Shown here: positions 18,071-25,812 of the stretch, piece after piece
How the letters are laid out: the number at the start of each line of letters is the position of its first letter
Position numbering within the stretch: position 1 is the stretch's first letter
NCBI GenBank assembly: GCA_042663485.1
Contig: JBHTAF010000001.1
From: Natronosalvus sp042663485
GTDB lineage: Archaea; Halobacteriota; Halobacteria; Halobacteriales; Natrialbaceae
DNA: 64,000 nucleotides
Direction: 5' to 3' (one strand)
Made by a program: the position numbers and the translations under genes
Notes under the pieces: generated by a model
The model's input: only the letters and a program-made list of their open reading frames with translations
Database searches by the model: none
What the model was told of the DNA's origin: nothing

Positions 18071-19051
18071 TTACAGTCGATCGATAACTGCCGCCGTCAC
18101 CTCGTCCGTCGAGGCGTCGCCACCCAGGTCACCCGTCCGTGGGCCGTTCTCGAGCACGTCCTCAACGGCTGCCTGGACGGCCGCGCCCTCGTCCTCGTGG
18201 CCGAGATATTCGAGCAACATCGCCGCCGAGAGGATGGCGGCGGCGGAATTGGCGACGCCCTGGCCAGCGATGTCGGGCGCAGTGCCGTGGACCGGTTCGA
18301 ACAGCGCCCGGTCGGGACCGATGTTCGCGCTCGGGAGCAGGCCGAGACCGCCGACGAGCCCTGCCGCGAGGTCCGAGAGCACGTCGCCCGCGAGGTTCGG
18401 GCAGACGACCACGTCGAACTGCGTCGGGTCGAGACAGACGTGAGTGGCGAAAGCGTCCATGAGTACCTCCCTTGTTTCGACGCCACGGGCGTCCGCTACA
18501 TCGACGACCGCGTCGCGAAACCGACCGTCGGTTTCGCGCATGACGTTGGCCTTGTGGACGACCGTGAATCCGTCGAGTCCACGGTCGTCGACGAACTCAC
18601 AGGCGAACTCGGCGAGCCGCCGCGAGGCCGAGTCAGTTACCACGCGCGTCAGTGTCGAGAGGTCGTCGCTCAACCGAGTCTCGTGGCCCGAGTAGACTCC
18701 CTCGGTGTTCTCGCGGAGAAAGACGAGATCCGTCTCCGGCCGAACCGCGTCCACGCCAGGGTAGGCTTTCGCGGGCCGAACGTTGACGAACGAGTCGACG
18801 GCCTCGCGCAACGGAAGGATCACGTCCGCAGCGGTTTCGCCCGCGGCACCGAAGAGCGTCGCGTCGCTCGAGGCAACGAGGTCGTAGGTCTCCTGGGGAA
18901 GCGCCTCGCCGGTTTCGGCCTTCACGGCGTCGCCCGCCGCCGCCTCTCGAAACGAGAAGTCGATGTCCAGCGCCTCGAGCACCTCGAGCGCTGCCGGCGT
19001 CACTTCCTGGCCGATTCCGTCGCCTGGGACGACGGCGATGTCGTGGCTCAT
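18071..19051 (-). CDS. leuB: 3-Isopropylmalate dehydrogenase
   Basis: A 326-residue NAD-dependent beta-decarboxylating dehydrogenase for the third leucine-specific step. It has the N-terminal AVVPGDGIGQEVTPAALEVL, the substrate motif RENTEGVYSGHE, the Lys in VVHKANVMRETDG and the C-terminal HGTAPDIAGQGVANSAAA region. A TATA-like TATATT at 19095-19100 would give a short 5' leader before the ATG at 19051. In haloarchaea this gene normally follows leuD directly. Here leuD ends 6 kb away, so leuB has been separated and carries its own promoter. Confidence 0.93.
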   Translation of the reverse strand: MSHDIAVVPGDGIGQEVTPAALEVLEALDIDFSFREAAAGDAVKAETGEALPQETYDLVASSDATLFGAAGETAADVILPLREAVDSFVNVRPAKAYPGVDAVRPETDLVFLRENTEGVYSGHETRLSDDLSTLTRVVTDSASRRLAEFACEFVDDRGLDGFTVVHKANVMRETDGRFRDAVVDVADARGVETREVLMDAFATHVCLDPTQFDVVVCPNLAGDVLSDLAAGLVGGLGLLPSANIGPDRALFEPVHGTAPDIAGQGVANSAAAILSAAMLLEYLGHEDEGAAVQAAVEDVLENGPRTGDLGGDASTDEVTAAVIDRL

Positions 19052-19181
19052 GCTCGCGCTCGTCGTGGAAGCTCAAAGAGGGTATCGAAAGCGGTATATT
19101 TGCCAGTCCTGGCCGGAGACGAACGGTCATATATCAATATATCGCACACTCCCAGAAACACGAATAGCCAGAAAGGTTATC

Positions 19182-19199
19182 ATACTCGCATTCGAGTAT
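19182..19199. promoter_or_regulatory. TrmB-like palindrome before the small membrane gene
   Basis: ATACTC-N6-GAGTAT, a perfect 6-bp palindrome that contains TACT-N7-GAGTA. It lies 8-25 nt before the ATG at 19207 and next to the presumed TATA element GTTATCATA (19176-19184), so a bound protein would obstruct initiation. It is the second such site in the window. Confidence 0.55.
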
Positions 19200-19206
19200 C
19201 TGCTTC

Positions 19207-19386
19207 ATGGTGGTGCTCGGACGGACACAGATCGCGTACAGTACACTGAATACACTCGGGAAGCGAGAGATTTCGTACAGTGGGTTGGTGCTTCTGAACG
19301 TACTCTTCCTGTACCTCTTCGGATTGCTCGTGGTCGTTCCGGTGCTGTTCACCCTCGGATTCTTGCTCCACGCGCGAACCCTGTGA
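19207..19386 (+). CDS. Predicted small membrane protein
   Basis: A 59-residue reading frame, MVVLGRTQIAYS to HARTL, with a soluble N-terminal 25 residues and one long or two short hydrophobic segments (LVLLNVLFLYLFGLLVVVPV, then LFTLGFLL). A TATA-like element is centred about 27 nt upstream, consistent with a leaderless transcript, and a TrmB-like palindrome overlaps the start region. Codon use is somewhat less GC-rich at third positions than in neighbours. No family recognised. Size and lack of known homologues keep confidence moderate. Confidence 0.5.
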   Translation: MVVLGRTQIAYSTLNTLGKREISYSGLVLLNVLFLYLFGLLVVVPVLFTLGFLLHARTL

Positions 19387-19716
19387 CGGAACCGAACGGG
19401 GCCTCGCGGTACCGTCGAACCGTCACCCCCCAGTAACCTGGTACCGCAGTCCCCTCGAGTCACCCATTGACCAGAAAGCGGAAGCTAACGACTGAGACGC
19501 ATCGAGCGTTTGCCCTCGACGATTCCACGACGTCGGAGAAGCAACACTGGAGAAGCGACGTCGAGATGGATTCGCCGAGTCTACAGGTGGTAGGCTGAGC
19601 CAACCTGCGGTTGCGCTGGATCCGACTTCCTCGAATAGGGCTCGAGCAGTTCCGACACGCGCGAATGGGTCAAAGGTCCCCACGGCGAGAGTCGAGGTCG
19701 ACTCCGGCGCCACGGA
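19387..19716. other. Gap with no recognised gene
   Basis: About 330 nt between the small membrane gene and the 3' end of the minus-strand regulator. A minus-strand frame is open across most of it, but its translation is Ser/Arg-rich and not acidic, and no TATA box precedes it. It may be degraded sequence at the edge of the accessory island. Confidence 0.4.
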
Positions 19717-20565
19717 CTACGACACGGGCCCGTCTCGCTCTCGAGACTGAGCAGAGTTGACGCCGACCGAGTGGTCTGGCGCGACCTCGTCAGGCTCCAC
19801 TGGGGTCGCTTCCTCACGACACGTTTCGAAGAGGTCGACTGCCCACTCGTAGACGGTCTCGTCTTCGGTGACGAACCCTCCTTTGACGACGCCCTGTTCG
19901 TCAGTAAGGTCGATTCCAACCGCACCGTCGACGATCCCGACTGAGATCGGGACGTCATCGAAGACGGAAACGTGGACATCCGTTTCCTCGAGCATCTCGT
20001 GCAACTGCTTCGCGGAGGTCGGATGGGTCCGGATGGCGTCGAGGACGTCCGGTGTGATCACCATTTCGAGGCGGGTGTCCCCGTGGACGGTCGACTCCCA
20101 GTCGTTTTCGATGAACTCCGGGGCGACCGTGCGTGTAACGCCCCGAATCCGGTCGCCAGAGCGGCGAAATTCGAGTATCCGTCGAACGATGGCGGTCGCG
20201 TCACTCTCTTCGAGAACGATGAGTTCGGCATCGCGAAGGCGCCGAACGTCGAACGTCAGGAGGTCGGACGGAAGCCACTGCAGCGGTTCGCGGAGACGAC
20301 GTTCGGCCTCCATTTCGCCCACCAGGCGCGTGAACTCGTCACACACCCATTCACCGGTCGGTGTCACCGTACACTCCTGTCCCGAGCGTGCGATCCAGTT
20401 GCGCGCTTCGAACTCCCGGAGAATGCGCGCGGTCGTTACCCGCGATGCACCGATCCGATCACGGATCTCGTCGTGGCTTTTGGGTGCCTCGACGAGGAGT
20501 CGCAAGACTGCCACGCGGTTCTCCGAGTTCGCGAGAAACGCGACGTCCTCGAGAGCGGCCGTCAT
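19717..20565 (-). CDS. HTH regulator with DUF1724-like sensor domain (copy A)
   Basis: A 282-residue regulator. Residues 1-70 form a winged helix (EIRDRIGASRVTTARILREFE as recognition region). The rest resembles the DUF1724/FilR1-type domain of archaeal regulators, with VTPDVLD-like and VSVFDDVPISVGIVDG stretches. It aligns along its length with the plus-strand protein at 22176, including the first residues (MTAALEDVAFL against MDAALEEIDFL), which fixes the start at 20565. A TATA-like GTTAAT lies about 27 nt upstream. Divergent to the methyltransferase at 20921, which it may control. Ligand unknown. Confidence 0.82.
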   Translation of the reverse strand: MTAALEDVAFLANSENRVAVLRLLVEAPKSHDEIRDRIGASRVTTARILREFEARNWIARSGQECTVTPTGEWVCDEFTRLVGEMEAERRLREPLQWLPSDLLTFDVRRLRDAELIVLEESDATAIVRRILEFRRSGDRIRGVTRTVAPEFIENDWESTVHGDTRLEMVITPDVLDAIRTHPTSAKQLHEMLEETDVHVSVFDDVPISVGIVDGAVGIDLTDEQGVVKGGFVTEDETVYEWAVDLFETCREEATPVEPDEVAPDHSVGVNSAQSRERDGPVS

Positions 20566-20920
20566 ATCTATTGGTAACCTGCAACATAGCATTAACTTAT
20601 GGGATAGATGGCGACGGTAGGATGGCTGTGTCCGGTGAGGTGACGATTTTAGTCAAATCCGGCGCTATCGTATGGCCTGGTCACGGGGGTTGGTTCACGG
20701 TCGCCGAGGTCGTCGTGTCACCATCCGTTCGTCGTTCACACCGTGATCAGCGACGACACCGCGACCGACGTAACCCCCGGAACGTCATGCTGGTGCGAAT
20801 CGACGAGTGAGACTGTACCCACACCGAGGCCGCTGTCGAGCCGCCTCGAGTGTGGGGTGTGAGAATCGGGCGACCGAACGCGATCGGCAATCCAGCCGAC
20901 GACACCCACGACGACAACTC
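20566..20920. other. Divergent intergenic region
   Basis: 355 nt between regulator A and methyltransferase 1. It contains the regulator's TATA-like GTTAAT near 20592 and an AT-richer patch, gattttagtcaa, at 20644-20655. The methyltransferase has no TATA box 27 nt before its ATG, so its transcript probably has a 5' leader within this region. No gene seen. Confidence 0.4.
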
Positions 20921-21979
20921 ATGACACTCGACGAAGAACGATTGAACCAGCACGTACAGACGGCGATAACCGACTTCGGAGCGACAGCGCACGCGCCGCT
21001 CGTCGTCATCGGCGACGAACTCGGCCTGTACGAGACGCTCGCCGACGAGGGGCCGCTCACGTCGGTCGAACTGGCCGAGAAAACGGACACTGCGGAACGG
21101 TACGTTCGCGAGTGGCTCCCCTCACAGGCCGCCGGGGGGTACGTCACCTACGATGCGGAGACGAACAGCTACACCCTCACTCCCGAGCAGGCCGCGGTGC
21201 TCGCCGACGAGACCAGCCCGGCGTTCATGGTCGGTAACTTCCGGGTCGCCCTGTCGGCGGCCAGGATCGAATCACAGCTCGTCGAGGCGTTCCGCACGGG
21301 TGAGGGCGTGGGGTGGCACGAACACGATGCGGACCTCTTCCACGCAATCGAACACTCCTGGCGGCCACAGTACGCGGCCAATCTGGTCGACAGCTGGATT
21401 CCCGCGCTCGAGGGGGCGGACACGACGCTTCAGGACGGTGGGCGCGTCGCCGACGTAGGCTGTGGCCACGGCGCCTCGACCATTCTGATGGCCGAGGCGT
21501 ACCCGGAGTCGACGTTCGTCGGCATCGATCCCCACGAACCCTCGATCGCGGCAGCCCGCGAGCGAGCAGCCGAAGCCGGCGTCGCCGACCGCGTCAGCTT
21601 CGAGGTGGCGACGGCCAAGTCGTACAACGGCGCGAGGTACGACTTCGTAGCCACGTTCGACGCCCTCCACGACATGGGGGATCCGGTCGGTGCGGCGGCG
21701 CACGTCCGTGACACGCTCACCGACGACGGCACGTGGATGATCGTCGAGTTGTTCGCGAACGACCGCGTGGCGGACAACCTCAATCCGATGGGGCGGGCAG
21801 CCTACTCGATCTCGACGCTTATCTGCACGCCGTGTGCGCTCGACCAGGAGGCCGAGCGCGTGCTGGGCGCACAAGCTGGCGAGACCGGTATTCGGGAAGC
21901 CGTGACCGACGGCGGTTTCACCCGGTTCCGCCGGGCGGCCGAGACGCCCCTGAATCTCGTGTTCGAAGCCAAGCCGTAA
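20921..21979 (+). CDS. Class I SAM-dependent methyltransferase with winged-helix N-domain
   Basis: A 352-residue protein with two parts. Residues 1-100 form a winged-helix dimerisation-type domain (LVVIGDELGLYETLADEGPL) like that of the Rv2258c family. Then comes a Rossmann methyltransferase with SAM motif I VADVGCGHGASTILMAEAYP near residue 180, the acidic FVGIDPHEPSI and motif IV FDALHDMGDP. Such proteins usually act on small molecules. The ATG at 20921 is chosen because upstream residues are Arg-rich and unrelated to the family. It lies between two paralogous regulators, so regulated expression is likely. Substrate unknown. Confidence 0.85.
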   Translation: MTLDEERLNQHVQTAITDFGATAHAPLVVIGDELGLYETLADEGPLTSVELAEKTDTAERYVREWLPSQAAGGYVTYDAETNSYTLTPEQAAVLADETSPAFMVGNFRVALSAARIESQLVEAFRTGEGVGWHEHDADLFHAIEHSWRPQYAANLVDSWIPALEGADTTLQDGGRVADVGCGHGASTILMAEAYPESTFVGIDPHEPSIAAARERAAEAGVADRVSFEVATAKSYNGARYDFVATFDALHDMGDPVGAAAHVRDTLTDDGTWMIVELFANDRVADNLNPMGRAAYSISTLICTPCALDQEAERVLGAQAGETGIREAVTDGGFTRFRRAAETPLNLVFEAKP

Positions 21980-22175
21980 GGTGAGACGAGCGAGCGATAG
22001 GGGCCGGTGCAGGCGAAATGAAATGCTGTTTGTCCCGAATCGCTCGAGAATTGGGGCATAACCGAACTCGAGTATCGAATAGCACGCTCAGGCGATGCTG
22101 AGTAAACGGCGCGCATTCCGGCTCGAGGGAGACGAGCACCGATACGTACTATACAGTGCCATGTGTAAACATACC

Positions 22176-23000
22176 ATGGATGCTGCCCTCGAAGAGATCG
22201 ACTTTCTCGCCAGATCCACCCACCGAGTTGGTGTCCTGGAGGGGCTGACCGATGGCGCCCGCGAACGGCGCGATCTCGCCGCCGCGACGGGAGCCTCTAC
22301 ACCGACGATGAGTCGGATTCTCGCCGACTTCGAAGACCGTCGATGGATCACCCGGGACGGGCCGACCTATTACCTGACGTCGCTCGGCGAGTTCGTCGCA
22401 GAGCGGTTCCTCGAGCTCCGCGAAGCGATGGAAATCGAGCACAAGCTCCGCGACGTCTGGCAGTGGCTCCCCCAGGAGATGGAGGGGTTCTCCGTCGACC
22501 TCTTCACCGATGCGGTGGTCTCGTACCCCGGCCCTGGGTACCCGTACGAGCCGATCGAACGTCTCACCCACCTCATCGAAGGGACCACTCGAATGCGGGG
22601 GTTCGACAGTATCGTGTTCAAGTCGATCAACAACGAGGCGGTGTGCCAGGCCGTCCTCGACGGGATGGAGCTCGAGTACGTGTACTCCCCGACGGCGCTC
22701 GAGCAGACCCTCGCCTGGAATCCCGAACGGGTGATGGAAGCCGCATCGTGTGACCACTGCACCATTCTCGTCCACGACGATCTCCCTGACCGGTCCCGGT
22801 GCGGGCTCGGCGTCGTCGACGACCGCGCCGGCATCTGCTGTCACGACGCGGAGACTGGCGCGCTGACGGCCATAATCGATACGGATGCACCGGCGGCTCG
22901 AGAGTGGGCCATTTCCACCTTCGAGCGCGTCCGCGACGAGGCGAGGCCAGTCGAGTCGCAGGCGTTCGAGACGCTCGTCTCGTCGGACCGCCAACGGTAG
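22176..23000 (+). CDS. HTH regulator with DUF1724-like sensor domain (copy B)
   Basis: A 274-residue paralogue of the regulator at 19717-20565: the same MDAALEEIDFLARSTHRVGVL start, the winged helix with AAATGASTPTMSRILADFE, and a C-terminal sensor with LVHDDLPDRSRCGLGVVDDRAG. The TATA-like TACTATACA at 22147-22155 is centred about 26 nt upstream, which favours a leaderless start at 22176 over the ATG at 22161. The sensor carries several Cys (SCDHCT and ICCHD), unlike copy A, so it could be thiol or metal responsive; that is inference. It sits just upstream of the second methyltransferase. Confidence 0.82.
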   Translation: MDAALEEIDFLARSTHRVGVLEGLTDGARERRDLAAATGASTPTMSRILADFEDRRWITRDGPTYYLTSLGEFVAERFLELREAMEIEHKLRDVWQWLPQEMEGFSVDLFTDAVVSYPGPGYPYEPIERLTHLIEGTTRMRGFDSIVFKSINNEAVCQAVLDGMELEYVYSPTALEQTLAWNPERVMEAASCDHCTILVHDDLPDRSRCGLGVVDDRAGICCHDAETGALTAIIDTDAPAAREWAISTFERVRDEARPVESQAFETLVSSDRQR

Positions 23001-23136
23001 AGTACGTCCACGAGTTGAGGAGACGTAGGAGACGGTCGGCGACCACCGATACGGCCAAAGATCACGGACTCGGACGACCACGGTGATCCACTGTATTGAC
23101 CACAACTATCGCGACCCCAACCGGTTCTTCACGGGA

Positions 23137-23148
23137 TGAAATATTTCA
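23137..23148. promoter_or_regulatory. 12-bp palindrome upstream of methyltransferase 2
   Basis: TGAAATATTTCA, a perfect palindrome and one of the most AT-rich patches of the island, centred 53 nt before the ATG at 23196. It could be a TATA element, an operator for one of the two regulators, or both. Confidence 0.4.
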
Positions 23149-23195
23149 CCGGATATGTAGATGTATCCAGCGAGCGTACTGGAATTCGAGGAATC

Positions 23196-24020
23196 ATGCC
23201 CGAACAAGCAGACATCCAGGACGAATGGACCAAAATCGCGCCGGAGTACGACGAGTACGTAACTCCGTCGAACGTGGCCATCGCGGAACAGGCCCTCGAG
23301 TGGGTGGGGCTCCAGCCGGGAATGCGAGTGCTGGACGTCGCGGCCGGCAGTGGCGCGTTGAGCATCCCCGCGGCTCGCGCGGGGGCACAGGTGCTGGCGA
23401 CGGACATCTCCCCCGCCATGGTCGAGCACCTCGAGGCACGTGCGCGTGACGAGGGGCTCACCACCCTGGAGGCCCGCGTCATGGACGGGCAAGCACTCGA
23501 ACTCGAGGAGAACACCTTCGACGTCGCCGGCTCACAGTTCGGCGTCATGCTGTTTCCCGACCTCCCACGGGGACTGGACGAACTGACGCGCGTTACCAGA
23601 CCCGGTGGCCGCGTCCTCCTGGTCACGATGGGGCCGCCCGCCGAAATCGAGTTCCTGAAGTTCTTCCTCGGTGCCGTGAAAGCCGCCGTCCCAGGTTTCG
23701 CGGGCCTCCCGTCAGACCCGCCGCCGTTACCGTTCCAGGTGGCGGATCCCGAGAAGTTGCACGAGAAACTGTCCGACGCCGGCCTCACGAAGATTAGCGT
23801 GGAGACGACGAATCATCGGCTGGCGTTCCACTCCGGCGCGCAGCTGTGGGACTGGGTGACCGCCAGCAATCCGATCGGGGCGGGGTTAGTCGCCAACCTG
23901 ACGGCGGAGCAGCGAGATGCGGCCCGAACGGTGCTGGACGACAAACTGAGCGAGCGTTCCGACGGGAGCGGTCCAGCCGTGTTGAACAACACCGTCAACG
24001 TCGGTATCGGAACCAAGTGA
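23196..24020 (+). CDS. SAM-dependent methyltransferase, UbiE/type 11-like
   Basis: A 274-residue class I methyltransferase. Motif I is VLDVAAGSGALSIPAARAGA near residue 47, followed by VLATDISPAMVEHLEARARD and motif IV DVAGSQFGVMLFPDL. It resembles ubiquinone/menaquinone-type and small-molecule methyltransferases. The upstream in-frame ATG at 23136 falls within the palindrome, so 23196 is the better start. It is followed after 18 nt by the alpha/beta-hydrolase-like gene, probably as one transcript. Substrate not identifiable. Confidence 0.85.
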   Translation: MPEQADIQDEWTKIAPEYDEYVTPSNVAIAEQALEWVGLQPGMRVLDVAAGSGALSIPAARAGAQVLATDISPAMVEHLEARARDEGLTTLEARVMDGQALELEENTFDVAGSQFGVMLFPDLPRGLDELTRVTRPGGRVLLVTMGPPAEIEFLKFFLGAVKAAVPGFAGLPSDPPPLPFQVADPEKLHEKLSDAGLTKISVETTNHRLAFHSGAQLWDWVTASNPIGAGLVANLTAEQRDAARTVLDDKLSERSDGSGPAVLNNTVNVGIGTK

Positions 24021-24038
24021 GGCGGTCTGAGGAAATCA

Positions 24039-24935
24039 ATGACCACACAGGACACACAGGAACGACACGCGGAGAATGCTCGAGAGCGGCTGCTCGGCAG
24101 CCTCCCTGTAACGGAGCGACGACTGGAACTGGCTGGCGTTTCGACTGCCGTTCTGGAGGGCGGTGCCGGTACGCCAATCGTTCTGCTCCACGGTCCCGGC
24201 GAATCCGCGTTCTGGTGGATGCGGACAATCCCCGACCTGGTGACGACCCATCGTGTGATCGTTCCCGACCTGCCTGGCCACGGCGCTTCGAAGGTCACGG
24301 ACAATGCGCTGGACGCTGACGCCGTGAAAGCGTGGCTCGGCGAACTGATCGAGCGGACCTGTCCGACGCCGCCGACGCTGGTCGGGCACCTGCTCGGGGG
24401 CGCGATCGCGGCCCGGTTCGCGAGCGATCACAATGACCGACTCCGAGGACTGATCCTCGTAGACACGTTCGGCCTCGGTCCGTTCCGCCCATCCCCGATG
24501 TTTGCGTTCGGTTTAGTCCGGTTCCTCGTGCGACCGTCGGACCGTGCGTACCACCGGTTCCTCGACCAGTGTCTGGTCGATCGAGACGGTCTGATCGAGC
24601 GGATGGGCGACGACTGGGAGCCGTTCCTGGTGTACAACCTCGAGCGCTCACGGGCGTCGGACGTGAAGGCCGCTATGCGGACCATGATGAAGGAGGTTGG
24701 GATACCAACGATACCGGCAGCGGACGTGGAGCGAATCACCGTTCCGACGGCGCTGATCTGGGGTCGAAACGACCGCGCCGTCCGGCTCGAAATTGCCAGC
24801 GACGCGAGCGCCCGCTACGGATGGCCACTGCGCGTAATCGATGACGCCGGTGACGATCCCAAACTCGAGCGGCCCGAAGCGTTCCTGGACGCCCTGTACG
24901 GGGTGCTCGACAATCGATTACCGGCCGAAGGATAA
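24039..24935 (+). CDS. Alpha/beta-hydrolase fold protein lacking the catalytic Ser and His
   Basis: A 298-residue alpha/beta-hydrolase fold. The oxyanion region LLHGPGESAFWW (residues 49-60) and the VPDLPGHGAS loop are normal, and the acid Asp245 in LIWGRNDRAV is present. The nucleophile elbow, usually GHSLGG, reads GHLLGG, with Leu118 (CTG at 24390-24392). The usual C-terminal GHDPKLE reads GDDPKLE, with Asp272 (GAC at 24852-24854). Both catalytic residues are thus replaced while the fold motifs are intact and the frame is open, suggesting a non-hydrolytic role such as binding, or a diverged reaction. Co-transcribed with methyltransferase 2. Confidence 0.83.
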   Translation: MTTQDTQERHAENARERLLGSLPVTERRLELAGVSTAVLEGGAGTPIVLLHGPGESAFWWMRTIPDLVTTHRVIVPDLPGHGASKVTDNALDADAVKAWLGELIERTCPTPPTLVGHLLGGAIAARFASDHNDRLRGLILVDTFGLGPFRPSPMFAFGLVRFLVRPSDRAYHRFLDQCLVDRDGLIERMGDDWEPFLVYNLERSRASDVKAAMRTMMKEVGIPTIPAADVERITVPTALIWGRNDRAVRLEIASDASARYGWPLRVIDDAGDDPKLERPEAFLDALYGVLDNRLPAEG

Positions 24936-25084
24936 CGACCGAGAACCGTACACCTGTACGCACCCTGAACGGGATCGAGCCTGTCGTTCGAGGCGTTCAG
25001 CGGAGTGGAAAAGCCACGCTCACCGGAATCGTTCCATTAGAATCTCCTCGTCCGGATTGAGGGTGAAAAGCGAACCTACAGAAC

Positions 25085-25711
25085 CTACACTCGTTTCCCG
25101 TCTTCGACGTACGGAAGACTTTCGGCGGTCGCCTCGACGGCGTCAGCGTTCGCTTTCATCAGCGCCGTGGTGTCCCAGACGCCCTCGACGAGGGCCTTTC
25201 GCTGGGCGTCGTCGACGCGCACGTCGACCGTCTTCCCGCCGTAGGTGACGGTTTCCTCGGCCACGTCGACGTCGATCCCGCCGTCGGGATTTGCTTCGAC
25301 CCACTCCTGCAGGTCCTCGACGACTTCGGTGTCGGCCTCGAGAGTGGGCATCCCGAGTGCGAGGCAGTTCCCCGCGAAGATTTCGGCGAAGCTCTCGCCG
25401 ATGAAGGCGTCGATGCCCCAGCGCATGAGCGCCTGGGGGGCGTGCTCCCGCGAGGAGCCGCAACCGAAGTTGGCGTTGACGACCATCACCGAAGCATCCC
25501 GGTTTTCGGACTCGTTCAGCGGGTGCTCTTTCTCGTTGTCGTCGTCGTCGAATCGCTGATCGAAGAAGGCGAACTCGCCCAGACCGTCGAACGTGACGAC
25601 CTTCATGAACCGCGCCGGGATGATCTGGTCGGTGTCGATGTCGTTGCCGCGGACGGCGACGCCCGTTCCCGACACTGAATCGACGCTCGGGATCTGGAGT
25701 TCGTCGCTCAT
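25085..25711 (-). CDS. leuD: 3-Isopropylmalate dehydratase small subunit
   Basis: A 208-residue swivel-domain subunit of isopropylmalate isomerase. The DTDQIIPARFMK motif near residue 27 and the GCGSSREHAPQALMRWGI motif, which shapes the substrate pocket, are intact. It pairs with LeuC encoded just upstream. Its ATG overlaps the stop of a 34-codon frame that bridges from leuC (GTATGA). leuB, its usual next neighbour, is displaced by the accessory island that ends at 24.9 kb. Confidence 0.95.
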   Translation of the reverse strand: MSDELQIPSVDSVSGTGVAVRGNDIDTDQIIPARFMKVVTFDGLGEFAFFDQRFDDDDNEKEHPLNESENRDASVMVVNANFGCGSSREHAPQALMRWGIDAFIGESFAEIFAGNCLALGMPTLEADTEVVEDLQEWVEANPDGGIDVDVAEETVTYGGKTVDVRVDDAQRKALVEGVWDTTALMKANADAVEATAESLPYVEDGKRV

Positions 25712-25812
25712 ACGGCCACCTCCAGCGGCCCCACTCGCGTCGCTTGTTCACAGCCACCGGCCGTTCGCCGTTCCGAGACACGGTGTGTCTCGAGTTCGTT
25801 CTGGTTACTCAT
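25708..25812 (-). CDS. Possible 34-residue bridging frame between leuC and leuD
   Basis: An ATG at 25812 overlaps the leuC stop by 8 nt, and its TGA overlaps the leuD ATG. The peptide (MSNQNELETHRVSERR at its start) has no recognisable feature. It may serve only to carry ribosomes from leuC to leuD, or be fortuitous. Confidence 0.25.
   Translation of the reverse strand: MSNQNELETHRVSERRTAGGCEQATRVGPLEVAV

Noticed and set aside
19423..19713. 96-codon minus-strand frame after regulator A
   Set aside because: Composition is Ser/Arg-rich, no promoter and no domain; probably noncoding.
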